A program made the position numbers and the translations under genes. Shown one piece after another: positions 34,488-43,014 of a DNA stretch of 64,000 nt (position 1 is its first letter; each line of letters starts with the position of its first letter). The stretch comes from JL08 sp039969355 (GTDB taxonomy: Bacteria; Pseudomonadota; Alphaproteobacteria; Rhodobacterales; Rhodobacteraceae): NCBI GenBank assembly GCA_039969355.1, contig JBDVOA010000026.1:133534-197533 (forward strand). The letters are read 5' to 3'. Below the pieces are notes generated by a model, which saw only the letters and a program-made list of their open reading frames with translations, had not been told where the DNA came from and ran no database searches.

Positions 34488-36569
34488 ATGTATCGTATCG
34501 GAATCGACATTGGCGGCACGTTTACGGACCTTGTGGCCGTAGATGAAGCGGGCGCCGTCACCATCGCCAAATACCCAACGACGCCTGCCGACCAGTCCAT
34601 CGGTCTGGTTGAAGGATTAACCGCGCTGGCCGCAGAACTGGGACTGGAGCGGGCAGAATTACTGTCTCAAACGCGGATCATTATCCACGGCACCACGGCT
34701 GCGACCAATGCTTTGCTTGAGCGTAAAGGCGCCAAGGTCGGGATGCTGACCACCGACGGGTTTCGCGATGTGATCGAACAGCGTGAAGGACTGAAGCCAG
34801 ACCGTTACAACGTGCGTATGGCGCCTGAACCTGTGTTGGTGCCGCGCAGCCTGCGCCTGCCGATCAAGGAACGGTCGCGCTATGACGGGCGGCAGGAAAC
34901 GGAGCTGGATGAACAATCCATCCGCGACGCGATCGCGACCCTCAAAGCTGAAGGCGTGAATGCTGTCGCAGTCTGTTGCGCGCATTCCTATGCGAACCCA
35001 TCGACAGAACGTCGTGTAGGAGAGCTCCTCGCGCAGGAAATGCCGGAGGCCTACGTTAGCCTTTCCTCTGAAGTACTTCCGCAAATCAAAGAATTCGAAC
35101 GGTTTTCAACCACGGTTGTGAACGCATTCGTGGGGCCGATCCTGTCGAATTACATGAACCGTTTGCGCGATCGGTTGAAGGACGCTGGCTATGGCGGTGA
35201 CATCCTGATCATGCATTCGCACGGCGGTTTGGCGACGATTGATGACTCGATTGATCTGGGCGCGGGCTGTGTTTTGTCCGGACCCGCTGGTGGTATCGCT
35301 GGCGCGCGTTTTGCAGCCAATCTGACAGGGGTGCGCGATTTAATCACCTTCGATATGGGGGGCACAAGTTCCGACATCGCATTGCTGGACGATGGCGAGC
35401 CCTACTATTCCTCGGACCGGGCTGTTGAAGGCACGCGCGTTGCGTTGCCTTCGATTGACATCCACACCATTGGATCGGGCGGCGGGTCTATTTCGGGTGT
35501 CGAAATTGGAGGCATGCTGAAGGTCGGACCAGAAAGCGCGGGATCTGACCCCGGACCTGCGTGTTATTCGCGCGGGGGCACGCGGGCGACCACGACCGAC
35601 GCCAATGTGGTGCTGGGCTACTATGACCCCGAAATCTTCCTTGGGGGACGGATCGAGTTTGGCGGGGAGGCCGCTGGCAAAGCCGTGGACGACATCGCCA
35701 AAGAGCTGGGTGTTGAGACAGTTGAAGCCGCCAAGGGCATTCTGCGGGTGATCAACACACAGATGGCAGAAGGTATTCGCATTGTGGCAGTCCGCGCAGG
35801 CACCGATCCACGCAATTATGCCTTGCTGTCATTCGGCGGCGCTGCGGGCCTGCACATCACCGACATTGCGCGGGTTCTGGACGTGCGCCGCGTGATTATT
35901 CCACGTCAGGCGGCGGTATTGTCGGCGTGGGGCATGCTTGCGACCGACCTGCGCTACGACTTCGTGCGCACTTGCGTCAAGAACGTGAAGACCATGGCAG
36001 CAGACGACTTGCGTGCCTTGTTTGAAGACATGGAGGCCGAGGGCCGCGCGCGCGTGAAAGCCGCCGGTGATCTGGCTGAGCGGGCCGAGGTGATCCGAAC
36101 GCTCGACATGCGTTATGGTGAGCAGATTTTCGAAATCAACGTGTCGCTTAAGGACGTGGATTTGGCAGCGGACGATCTGATGGAGCAGATTTTGGCCACG
36201 TTCCACAAACGCCATGAGGCGCTTTATACTTACAGTTCACCCGAACAAGAAGTGGTGCTGGTTAATGCGCGCTCGTCTGTCGTGGGTGTTCTGAAATCCA
36301 TGCCGCAAGAACCAGCGCTTCCAAGCGGGGCCGACCTGAAACCGAAAGGCACGCGCAGGTCTTATGTTGGCGAGTGGCTTGAAATTCCGGTCTACGCGAT
36401 GGATGATTTGGCACCCAATCAACACCTCAAAGGACCCGCGATCGTGGAATCCCGTACGACCACTATCTTGCTGCGCCCGGGTGATGCGGCCTCGGTCACA
36501 AGCACGGGTTGGCTCGATGTTGAGGTTGCGCCAGCGGTGTCGGCTGCCACGTCGGTTGCGGCTGAATGA
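34488..36569 (+). CDS. hyuA: Hydantoinase A / oxoprolinase family protein
   Basis: A 693-residue ATP-grasping ASKHA-fold protein. RIGIDIGGTFTDLVAVDEAG at the start is the nucleotide-binding motif; IIHGTTAATNALLERKGAKV, LSGPAGGIAGA and TFDMGGTSSDIALLDDGE are the remaining family signatures. The partner HyuB lies 12 bases upstream (hyuB first). Unlike the carboxylases in this family there is no gamma subunit gene next to them, which argues for a ring-opening amidase rather than acetone carboxylase. The stop overlaps eutB by 4 bases. Confidence 0.9.
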   Translation: MYRIGIDIGGTFTDLVAVDEAGAVTIAKYPTTPADQSIGLVEGLTALAAELGLERAELLSQTRIIIHGTTAATNALLERKGAKVGMLTTDGFRDVIEQREGLKPDRYNVRMAPEPVLVPRSLRLPIKERSRYDGRQETELDEQSIRDAIATLKAEGVNAVAVCCAHSYANPSTERRVGELLAQEMPEAYVSLSSEVLPQIKEFERFSTTVVNAFVGPILSNYMNRLRDRLKDAGYGGDILIMHSHGGLATIDDSIDLGAGCVLSGPAGGIAGARFAANLTGVRDLITFDMGGTSSDIALLDDGEPYYSSDRAVEGTRVALPSIDIHTIGSGGGSISGVEIGGMLKVGPESAGSDPGPACYSRGGTRATTTDANVVLGYYDPEIFLGGRIEFGGEAAGKAVDDIAKELGVETVEAAKGILRVINTQMAEGIRIVAVRAGTDPRNYALLSFGGAAGLHITDIARVLDVRRVIIPRQAAVLSAWGMLATDLRYDFVRTCVKNVKTMAADDLRALFEDMEAEGRARVKAAGDLAERAEVIRTLDMRYGEQIFEINVSLKDVDLAADDLMEQILATFHKRHEALYTYSSPEQEVVLVNARSSVVGVLKSMPQEPALPSGADLKPKGTRRSYVGEWLEIPVYAMDDLAPNQHLKGPAIVESRTTTILLRPGDAASVTSTGWLDVEVAPAVSAATSVAAE

Positions 36570-37564
36570 TGGCCAATTGGCCGACCCTTTCTGACATCAA
36601 CTCAGCGCGGCAGGCCATTGATGGCATTGCGATCCAGACGCCGGTGATCCGGTCAGCCTTGGGGGGCGACCAACCTTACTGGCTGAAGCTTGAAACGCTA
36701 CAACCCAGTGGCGCGTTCAAATTGCGCGGTGCTGCGAATGCGATTTCGCGGTTGAATGATGTGCAAAAAGAGCGCGGCGTTGTGTGCTGTTCAACCGGCA
36801 ATCATGGGACTGCAGTCGCCTACGCTGCGAAACGGATGAACGTGCCTGCGACGGTTTGTCTGTCGGAGTTGGTGCCGCAGGTCAAAGCAGATGCGATTGC
36901 GGCCTTTGGAGGCTGCGTCCTGCGTGAAGGCCAATCCCAAGATGATGCTCAACGCGCGGCGAACCGGCTTATGGCGCAGAAAGGCGTCACGGACATTCCG
37001 CCTTTTGATCATTTCGATGTGATTGCGGGGCAGGGGACGATCGGTCTTGAGCTTCTGGAGCAGCAGCCGGACCTTAAGTGCATCATTGTGCCGTTATCAG
37101 GCGGTGGATTAATGGCAGGCGTCGCGTTGGTGGTGAAGGCTATCAAGCCGTCGATCCGAATCATTGGCGTAAGTATGGATCGAGGGGCGGCCATGGCCGC
37201 AAGTCTCGAGGCAGGGCATCCGGTTGAGGTGACCGAGGTTGCGTCACTCGCGGACAGTCTTGGCGGTGGGATCGGGTTGGGAAACAAACTAACTTTTGAA
37301 ATCTGCAGAGAGCTAGTCGATGAGGTTGTTCTTGTCACAGAGGATGAGATTTATAGCGGTATGCAGGCTCTGTTTTTGCAGGATCGGCTTGTAGCCGAAG
37401 GGGCGTGTGCTGTTGGTCATGCGGCGATTTTGGCAGGCAAAATAGTACTTACTGGGCCGACCGCGACAGTCATCACGGGCCGGAACGTAGATATGGATCA
37501 ATTCACTCGCGTTGTGACGGGCCAAACCGTCCAATTGGGTGAGCTTGAAATTAAAGGACACTGA
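36566..37564 (+). CDS. eutB: EutB-like PLP-dependent threonine/hydroxyamino-acid dehydratase
   Basis: A 332-residue fold-type II PLP enzyme. The PLP lysine is in LQPSGAFKLRGAANA, the substrate loop is CSTGNHGTAVAYAA and the glycine loop that binds phosphate is VPLSGGGLMAG. It resembles the hydroxyectoine-utilisation dehydratase EutB and the related 3-hydroxyaspartate dehydratase (BhcB). The reaction would be dehydration and deamination of a beta-hydroxy amino acid. Starts ATGATG overlapping the hyuA stop, and eutC follows directly. Confidence 0.8.
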   Translation: MMANWPTLSDINSARQAIDGIAIQTPVIRSALGGDQPYWLKLETLQPSGAFKLRGAANAISRLNDVQKERGVVCCSTGNHGTAVAYAAKRMNVPATVCLSELVPQVKADAIAAFGGCVLREGQSQDDAQRAANRLMAQKGVTDIPPFDHFDVIAGQGTIGLELLEQQPDLKCIIVPLSGGGLMAGVALVVKAIKPSIRIIGVSMDRGAAMAASLEAGHPVEVTEVASLADSLGGGIGLGNKLTFEICRELVDEVVLVTEDEIYSGMQALFLQDRLVAEGACAVGHAAILAGKIVLTGPTATVITGRNVDMDQFTRVVTGQTVQLGELEIKGH

Positions 37565-37565
37565 C

Positions 37566-38555
37566 ATGAGCGATATACTGATCCTTCAGGAAAACGAACT
37601 GCGCCAAGAGGTTGAGTTGAACCTAGCTGCGGTGGACGTGATCGAAAGCGCCTTTGCCGCTTTGGCGGGTGAAGGCGTTATCATGCCACCTGTGCTGTCG
37701 ATGGAATTCGCGCACGCAAATGGTGAGGTTGACGTCAAGACGGCCTTTATCCCCGGCTTTGACAGCTTTGCCCTGAAAGTGAGTCCCGGCTTCTTCAATA
37801 ATCCTCAAATCGGCCTGCCTAGCCTGAACGGCTTGATGGTGGTTCTGTCTGCCAAGACCGGACTGGTTGAGGCTGTCTTGCTGGACAACGGGTATCTGAC
37901 AAACGTGCGTACGGCTGCGGCTGGCGCCGTCGCTGCTCGCCATCTCGCACCCAAGGTTGTGCAGTGCGCTGGCGTCATAGGGGCAGGAATACAGGCGCGA
38001 TTGCAGTTGAAAGCCGCCCATTTGGTGCGTCCCTTTGCATCAGCGCTCATCTGGTCACCGGATGCTGCGCTGAATGCTGATTGTGCGAAGTGGGTGGCCC
38101 GCGAAACAGGTGCTGATGTGCGCGTCGTTGAAAGCGCCCAAAATGTTGTTGCGCAAAGCCAGTTGGTCATCACGACAACGCCAGCCCGCACACCTGTCAT
38201 TCAGGCCGAATGGCTGCATCCTGGATTGCACATCACCTGCATAGGGTCTGATCAGCACGGCAAGAACGAAATTGATCCAAACGCCGTGGTAGCGGCCGAT
38301 CTTTATGTTTGCGACCGTGTCAGCCAATGCGCCGAGCTGGGCGAATTGCGCACCGCGCGTCAGGCCGGTTTGATGCAATACGTCACACCGCCAGAACTTG
38401 GTCAGGTGATCACTGGTGCGCATGCTGGACGTCGTGCACAAACGGACATTACAATTTGCGATCTGACCGGAACTGGCGCTCAAGATACAGCGATTGCCAA
38501 TTACGCGGTTGCTGCATTACAGGGCAGCACCGCCGGACTTCGCCTTCCGCGATAA
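37566..38555 (+). CDS. eutC: EutC-like ornithine cyclodeaminase / mu-crystallin family protein
   Basis: A 329-residue Rossmann protein. VVQCAGVIGAGIQARLQLKA is the NAD turn; VKTAFIPGFDSFALKVSPGF and LTNVRTAAAGAVAARHLAP are typical of the family. The closest known functional relatives are EutC and the iminosuccinate reductase BhcD, so imine reduction or cyclodeamination is likely; the substrate is open. ATG at 37566 follows AAAGGAC; an upstream in-frame ATG at 37539 lies inside eutB. Paired with eutB in ectoine and beta-hydroxyaspartate clusters. Confidence 0.8.
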   Translation: MSDILILQENELRQEVELNLAAVDVIESAFAALAGEGVIMPPVLSMEFAHANGEVDVKTAFIPGFDSFALKVSPGFFNNPQIGLPSLNGLMVVLSAKTGLVEAVLLDNGYLTNVRTAAAGAVAARHLAPKVVQCAGVIGAGIQARLQLKAAHLVRPFASALIWSPDAALNADCAKWVARETGADVRVVESAQNVVAQSQLVITTTPARTPVIQAEWLHPGLHITCIGSDQHGKNEIDPNAVVAADLYVCDRVSQCAELGELRTARQAGLMQYVTPPELGQVITGAHAGRRAQTDITICDLTGTGAQDTAIANYAVAALQGSTAGLRLPR

Positions 38556-38651
38556 AGCCTGTCCGGTTTGGGACTAAATCTGGCCTGTGCTGATGTTGAC
38601 AGATATTGCCGTGCTCTGTCTTGTTGAAGCTTGGAAGTTTTGGGCGGACAC

Positions 38652-39506
38652 ATGCACAATCTCAGTCATTTTGCGGCGGCCTCTGCGCGAGCCATTGAGC
38701 AGGTCGGCAAGGACGGGTTTTGGCCCGCGCTGCATGAATTAATTTTTCAGGTCGCCGGCCACCAAATGACATCGGTTTTTGTCTATCGCCAAAATGAACC
38801 CCCTGTTCGGCTCTATGACAGCGAAGGGGGCGCAGCACGCGACGAATTGCATGGGATACTTGTTAAGGCCGGCTATCTGATCAGCCCGTATTACAACGGA
38901 TTGATCCGAACGAGCGCTGCTTCCGGCTTTTATCATATTGATGCGGTTGCGCCTGATGCATTTCGCCAATCAAAATATTTCGAAGTCTATTACGGCCGTA
39001 AGGAAGTTGAGGACGAGGGCATGTTTCTCTGCCCTATGAACGATGGCTCTACCATTGTCGTCATGGTGGAACGTCACAAACAGAAACCTCGATTTGACGC
39101 AACAGCACTTGCTTCGCTGCAAGACATCCATTCTCTTGTCCAGACACTTGTCCAACAGCATCATGAACGATCGCGCGGAAGTTCGACCACTCAAGAGGCG
39201 TCTGCTTTTCGGCTGGCCACAATCAGTTTTGGGTCCGAAGTCTTGTCGCGCCGAGAGCGGGAAGTCGCGATGTTGATGTTGCAGGGGCATTCATCAAAGT
39301 CAGCCGCGCGCGAATTGGATATCTCCCCCGAGACGGAACGGGTTCATCGCAGGCGCCTTTATGCAAAACTTGGCGTGACGTCCCATTCGGAAATGTTCTG
39401 GTTGTTTCTTCAGGCGGCCGATTATCTAGAGCAATCAGGGCAGGGTGATCCGCTGCTGGCGTATTTGCGTCACAAACGCCCTGACCTTTTGTCGGAAGGA
39501 TCCTAA
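38652..39506 (+). CDS. LuxR-family transcriptional regulator
   Basis: A 284-residue regulator. The C-terminal HTH (residues about 205-260) reads LSRREREVAMLMLQGHSSKS and then AARELDISPETERVHRRRLY, a standard GerE domain with an unusual TERVHRRR recognition helix. The N-terminal 170 residues form a sensor domain without recognisable acyl-homoserine-lactone residues; it looks GAF-like. The start at 38652 follows GGGCGGAC; a TTG at 38631 is an alternative. It lies 96 bases after eutC and 3 bases before the next gene. Confidence 0.75.
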   Translation: MHNLSHFAAASARAIEQVGKDGFWPALHELIFQVAGHQMTSVFVYRQNEPPVRLYDSEGGAARDELHGILVKAGYLISPYYNGLIRTSAASGFYHIDAVAPDAFRQSKYFEVYYGRKEVEDEGMFLCPMNDGSTIVVMVERHKQKPRFDATALASLQDIHSLVQTLVQQHHERSRGSSTTQEASAFRLATISFGSEVLSRREREVAMLMLQGHSSKSAARELDISPETERVHRRRLYAKLGVTSHSEMFWLFLQAADYLEQSGQGDPLLAYLRHKRPDLLSEGS

Positions 39507-39509
39507 ATC

Positions 39510-39995
39510 ATGTCGGCATCGCTGCGTCTTGATTCCTTTGACTTTGCTATTTTGCGGGCGCTCCAACACGACGGACGCATCACCAAAGTGGCATTGGCCG
39601 AGGCTGTTAACCTGTCTCCTAGCCCGTGTTGGGAGCGGTTGAAAAAACTCGAAAAGGCGGGCCTGATTATGGGGTATCGAGCGCAGGTGGATATCCGGAA
39701 AGTTGCCCCAGTAACGGAGGTTTTGGTCGAACTGACCCTCGAAAACCACAAGGCTTCAGACTTCCGCAAGTTCGAAAAGCAGATCGCCGAACATGCGCAG
39801 GTGCAATCGTGTTGGGCGTTGGGTGGCGGTGTCGACTATATGTTGCAACTGGTTGTGGCGGACGTTGATGCTTATCAACGGTTCATGGACGGGCTGTTGG
39901 ATGCAGGCTTGGGGATTGGGCGTTACTTTGGCTACATCGTCACGAAGCGGATCAAGAATGACCCTGTTCCATTGATCGATCCTTCCAAAGAATAA
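39510..39995 (+). CDS. asnC: Lrp/AsnC-family transcriptional regulator
   Basis: A 161-residue regulator with an N-terminal winged helix-turn-helix (ILRALQHDGRITKVALAEAV, SPSPCWERLKKLEKAGLI) and a C-terminal RAM domain (PVTEVLVELTLENHKASDF, VQSCWALGGGVDYMLQLVVAD). It probably senses an amino-acid-like metabolite. In ectoine clusters a regulator of the same family sits in the same place before ssd. Ribosome binding site AAGGA at 39496-39500. Confidence 0.85.
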   Translation: MSASLRLDSFDFAILRALQHDGRITKVALAEAVNLSPSPCWERLKKLEKAGLIMGYRAQVDIRKVAPVTEVLVELTLENHKASDFRKFEKQIAEHAQVQSCWALGGGVDYMLQLVVADVDAYQRFMDGLLDAGLGIGRYFGYIVTKRIKNDPVPLIDPSKE

Positions 39996-40013
39996 CTCAC
40001 TCGAATGGGCCGG

Positions 40014-40051
40014 CAATTCAGTGGAAATTTCTGTTTTGGCGGCCCAATTCA
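40014..40051 (+). repeat. Direct repeat CAATTCA, 31 bases apart, upstream of ssd
   Basis: CAATTCAG occurs at 40014-40021 and again at 40045-40052, each followed by an AAA-rich stretch (GGAAATTTCT and CCCAAAATCT). The spacing is about three helical turns. It lies between asnC and ssd, so it could be an operator for the adjacent Lrp-type regulator. Candidate only. Confidence 0.3.
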
Positions 40052-40118
40052 GCCCAAAATCTAGATAGCTTTGGCCTATTCTCTGCGTAACCGAAATCAG
40101 ACGTAGAAGGATATCCAG

Positions 40119-41594
40119 ATGATCCAGGATAGTGTTGCTGCTGGGGTTCAAATCACGGATCCAAAACTCTTTAGAAGCTTTTCCTATGTAGACGGCAAAT
40201 GGGTCGGCTCTGAGAATGGGGATCACTTGACAATCAAGGACCCCGCCGATGCGAGCGTCGTCGGGCAGGTGGCGCTGTTGTCCACAGATGAAAGCGGCAA
40301 GGCCGTAGATGCGGCGCAGGCCGCTTTTCCGTCTTGGGCTGCAATGTTGCCACAAGACCGCGCTGCAATTTTGCGTAAGTGGTTTTCCCTCATGTTGGAG
40401 AACAAAGAAGATCTCGCACGGATCATAGTTGCAGAGCAAGGCAAACCGCTGTCAGAAGCCCGCGGCGAAATCGACTATGCCGCTGCTTTTGTGGAATATT
40501 ATGCTGAAGAGGCTAAGCGTTCGAACATTGAAGGTGTGACCAGTCATTTGCCCGATGCGGAAGTTGAACTGTGGTTAGAGCCGATTGGCGTTGTGGCGCT
40601 GATCACTCCGTGGAATTTTCCCACCGCAATGCTGACGCGTAAGGCGGCGGCGGCTTTGGCGGCAGGGTGTACAATCGTGGCGCACCCCTCATCCGAGACT
40701 CCTTTTTCAGCAACGGCTCTGGCGGAACTGGCAGAACGCGCCGGCATTCCAGCGGGTGTGTTCAACGTGGTGACCGGCAAAGCCTCGACCGTGGTGCCGC
40801 CTTGGACGGCAGACAGCCGCGTGCGGGCCTTGTCGTTCACAGGATCAACTGAAGTCGGCCGAATTCTGTATCGCGACAGCGCCGCGACAGTCAAAAAGCT
40901 GGTGATGGAACTGGGCGGCCATGCGCCTGTCATCGTATTCAAGGGCTGTAATTTGGACGAGGCTGTCGCCGAGACGATCAAAGCGAAATTTGCAACCTCT
41001 GGCCAAGACTGTCTTGGCGCCAACCGGATTTACATTGAGCGCGATATCTATGAGGCGTTTTGCAAGAAATTCACAACCGCGACGCAGGCTTTGACCATTG
41101 GGCGGGGCATGGAAGATCCCGATATTGGACCGCTGATGAACGAAAAAGCAGTGGCAAAACAGGAAGAACATGTTGCGGATGCTTTGGCCAAAGGGGCGAC
41201 GCTGGCTTTGGGCGGTAAGCGCCATGCGCTTGGCCCATTGTTTTACGAACCCACAGTTTTGACTGATGTGCCTGACGACGCGGCGATCTTGTCTGAAGAA
41301 ACATTCGGCCCTGTCGCGGCGATCTCCCCATTCGATACCGAAGACGAAGTCGTTGCTCGAGCCAATGCCACGGAATACGGGCTGGTCGCCTATGTGCACA
41401 GCCAGGATCCGCGCCGCATTTACCGCGTCAGCCGCGCTTTGCAATTTGGTATGGTCGCCGTCAACCGTACCAAAGTGACCGGTGCGCCCATTCCGTTCGG
41501 CGGGACCAAGCAGTCCGGTTTGGGACGTGAAGGGGCCGGATTGGGTATGAGGGAATTTATGGAAATCAAATATGTTTGCAGGGACTGGGCTTAG
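40119..41594 (+). CDS. Succinate-semialdehyde dehydrogenase-like aldehyde dehydrogenase
   Basis: A 491-residue aldehyde dehydrogenase of the GabD/SSD group. Key motifs are SFTGSTEVGRIL, the catalytic Glu in VMELGGHAPVIV and the catalytic Cys298 in SGQDCLGANRIYIE. The C-terminus PFGGTKQSGLGREGAGLGMREFMEIKYV fits the SSADH type. In ectoine-degrading bacteria this position is held by the SSD/DoeC enzyme (aspartate-semialdehyde dehydrogenase); here it would oxidise the semialdehyde made by the following aminotransferase. Ribosome binding site AGAAGGA. Confidence 0.82.
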   Translation: MIQDSVAAGVQITDPKLFRSFSYVDGKWVGSENGDHLTIKDPADASVVGQVALLSTDESGKAVDAAQAAFPSWAAMLPQDRAAILRKWFSLMLENKEDLARIIVAEQGKPLSEARGEIDYAAAFVEYYAEEAKRSNIEGVTSHLPDAEVELWLEPIGVVALITPWNFPTAMLTRKAAAALAAGCTIVAHPSSETPFSATALAELAERAGIPAGVFNVVTGKASTVVPPWTADSRVRALSFTGSTEVGRILYRDSAATVKKLVMELGGHAPVIVFKGCNLDEAVAETIKAKFATSGQDCLGANRIYIERDIYEAFCKKFTTATQALTIGRGMEDPDIGPLMNEKAVAKQEEHVADALAKGATLALGGKRHALGPLFYEPTVLTDVPDDAAILSEETFGPVAAISPFDTEDEVVARANATEYGLVAYVHSQDPRRIYRVSRALQFGMVAVNRTKVTGAPIPFGGTKQSGLGREGAGLGMREFMEIKYVCRDWA

Positions 41595-41597
41595 AAA

Positions 41598-42980
41598 ATG
41601 AGTACGACAACGCTGAGAAATGACCAACTTGACCAATGGGACCGCGAAAACTTCTTCCATCCCTCAACCCACCTGGCTGAATTCGCACGCGGAAATGTGC
41701 CGCAACGGATCGTGACGGGCGGCAGCGGCTGCCACATTGAAGACCGCGACGGCAATCGGCTGCTGGACGCATTTGCGGGGCTTTATTGTGTCAATGTGGG
41801 CTACGGCCAGACCGCGATTGCAGAAGCCATTTCTGCCCAAGCGCATGATCTCGCCTATTACCATTCCTATGTTGGCCACGGCACCGAGGCGAGCATCACG
41901 CTGGCCAAGTTGATCCTTGATCGCGCGCCTGACCATATGTCGAAGGTCTATTTCGGCATGTCCGGTTCGGACGCCAACGAGACCAACATCAAGCTGGTCT
42001 GGTATTACAACAACATCCTTGGGCGGCCCGAGAAAAAGAAGATCATCTCGCGCTGGCGCGGCTATCACGGGTCCGGTTTGATGACCGGGTCTTTGACGGG
42101 CCTTTCGTTGTTTCACAACAAGTTCGATTTGCCTTTGAGCCAAGTGTTACACACGGAAGCGCCCTATTACTTCCGTCGCAATGACCTGAGCCAGAGTGAG
42201 GCGGATTTCGTTGCCCATTGCGTGTCCGAGCTTGAAGCTATGATCGAACGGGAAGGCGCTGACACAATCGCTGCCTTCATCGGTGAGCCTGCCTTGGGAA
42301 CGGGTGGCCTTGTGCCGCCGCCCGAGGGCTACTGGCTCGCCATTCAGGCCGTTTTGGACAAACATGACATCTTGCTGATCGCGGATGAAGTGGTCACCGG
42401 ATTTGGCCGTCTGGGCACCATGTTCGGGTCTGAACACTACGGAATGAAGCCTGATCTAATCACCATCGCCAAAGGTCTAACGTCGGCCTACGCGCCGCTG
42501 TCTGGCTCTATCGTGTCGGATAAGATGTGGAGGGTTCTTGAGCAGGGCACGGATGAAAATGGCCCGATTGGCCACGGTTGGACATACTCAGCACATCCAA
42601 TCGGGGCGGCGGCTGGTGTTGCCAACCTCAAGCTGATTGATGAACTGAATATGGTTCATAATGCGGGGAAAACGGGCGCTTATCTGAAGGCCGCTTTGAT
42701 GGATGCTGTTGGCGACCATGCCAATGTGGGCGAGGTTCGGGGCGAAGGGCTGCTTTGCGCGGTTGAGTTTGTTCAGGACCGCGAGAGGCGCACATTTTTC
42801 GACCCAAGCCAAACCATCGGTGCCAAGGTTTATGGAGCGTTGCTGTCGCGCGGTGTGATCAGTCGCGCGATGCCGCAGGGCGATATCTTGGGCTTTGCGC
42901 CACCATTTGTCCTGACTCAGGCAGAGGCAGACGAAATCGCAGGGAAGCTGAAAGAGTCAGTGGAAGAAATCCTCGGGTAG
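41598..42980 (+). CDS. Class III (omega) aminotransferase
   Basis: A 460-residue PLP-dependent fold-type I aminotransferase. The PLP lysine is Lys292 in ITIAKGLTSAYAPL; LIADEVVTGFGRLG carries the cofactor-binding Asp. LYCVNVGYGQTAIAEAI and SKVYFGMSGSDANETNIKLV are common in omega-amino-acid transaminases. It follows ssd by 3 bases, so the pair would convert an omega-amino acid to a semialdehyde and then to an acid. Corresponds in position to the DoeD/Atf aminotransferase of ectoine clusters. Confidence 0.85.
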   Translation: MSTTTLRNDQLDQWDRENFFHPSTHLAEFARGNVPQRIVTGGSGCHIEDRDGNRLLDAFAGLYCVNVGYGQTAIAEAISAQAHDLAYYHSYVGHGTEASITLAKLILDRAPDHMSKVYFGMSGSDANETNIKLVWYYNNILGRPEKKKIISRWRGYHGSGLMTGSLTGLSLFHNKFDLPLSQVLHTEAPYYFRRNDLSQSEADFVAHCVSELEAMIEREGADTIAAFIGEPALGTGGLVPPPEGYWLAIQAVLDKHDILLIADEVVTGFGRLGTMFGSEHYGMKPDLITIAKGLTSAYAPLSGSIVSDKMWRVLEQGTDENGPIGHGWTYSAHPIGAAAGVANLKLIDELNMVHNAGKTGAYLKAALMDAVGDHANVGEVRGEGLLCAVEFVQDRERRTFFDPSQTIGAKVYGALLSRGVISRAMPQGDILGFAPPFVLTQAEADEIAGKLKESVEEILG

Positions 42981-42984
42981 CAAG

Positions 42985-43014
42985 TTGGCTGAGGTGGCGC
43001 GCTGCCTCAGCCAA
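42985..43014. terminator. Ten-base-pair hairpin between convergent genes
   Basis: TTGGCTGAGG (42985-42994) is a perfect match to CCTCAGCCAA (43005-43014) across a 10-base loop. The right arm overlaps the last two codons and stop of the TetR gene on the minus strand. There is no T-run on the + side. It likely serves as a bidirectional terminator. Confidence 0.6.

Noticed and set aside
34488..36569. HyuA/HyuB as acetone or acetophenone carboxylase
   Set aside because: Those carboxylases need extra subunits, which are not adjacent; the following amino-acid-type enzymes suit ring opening of a nitrogen compound better. Not excluded.
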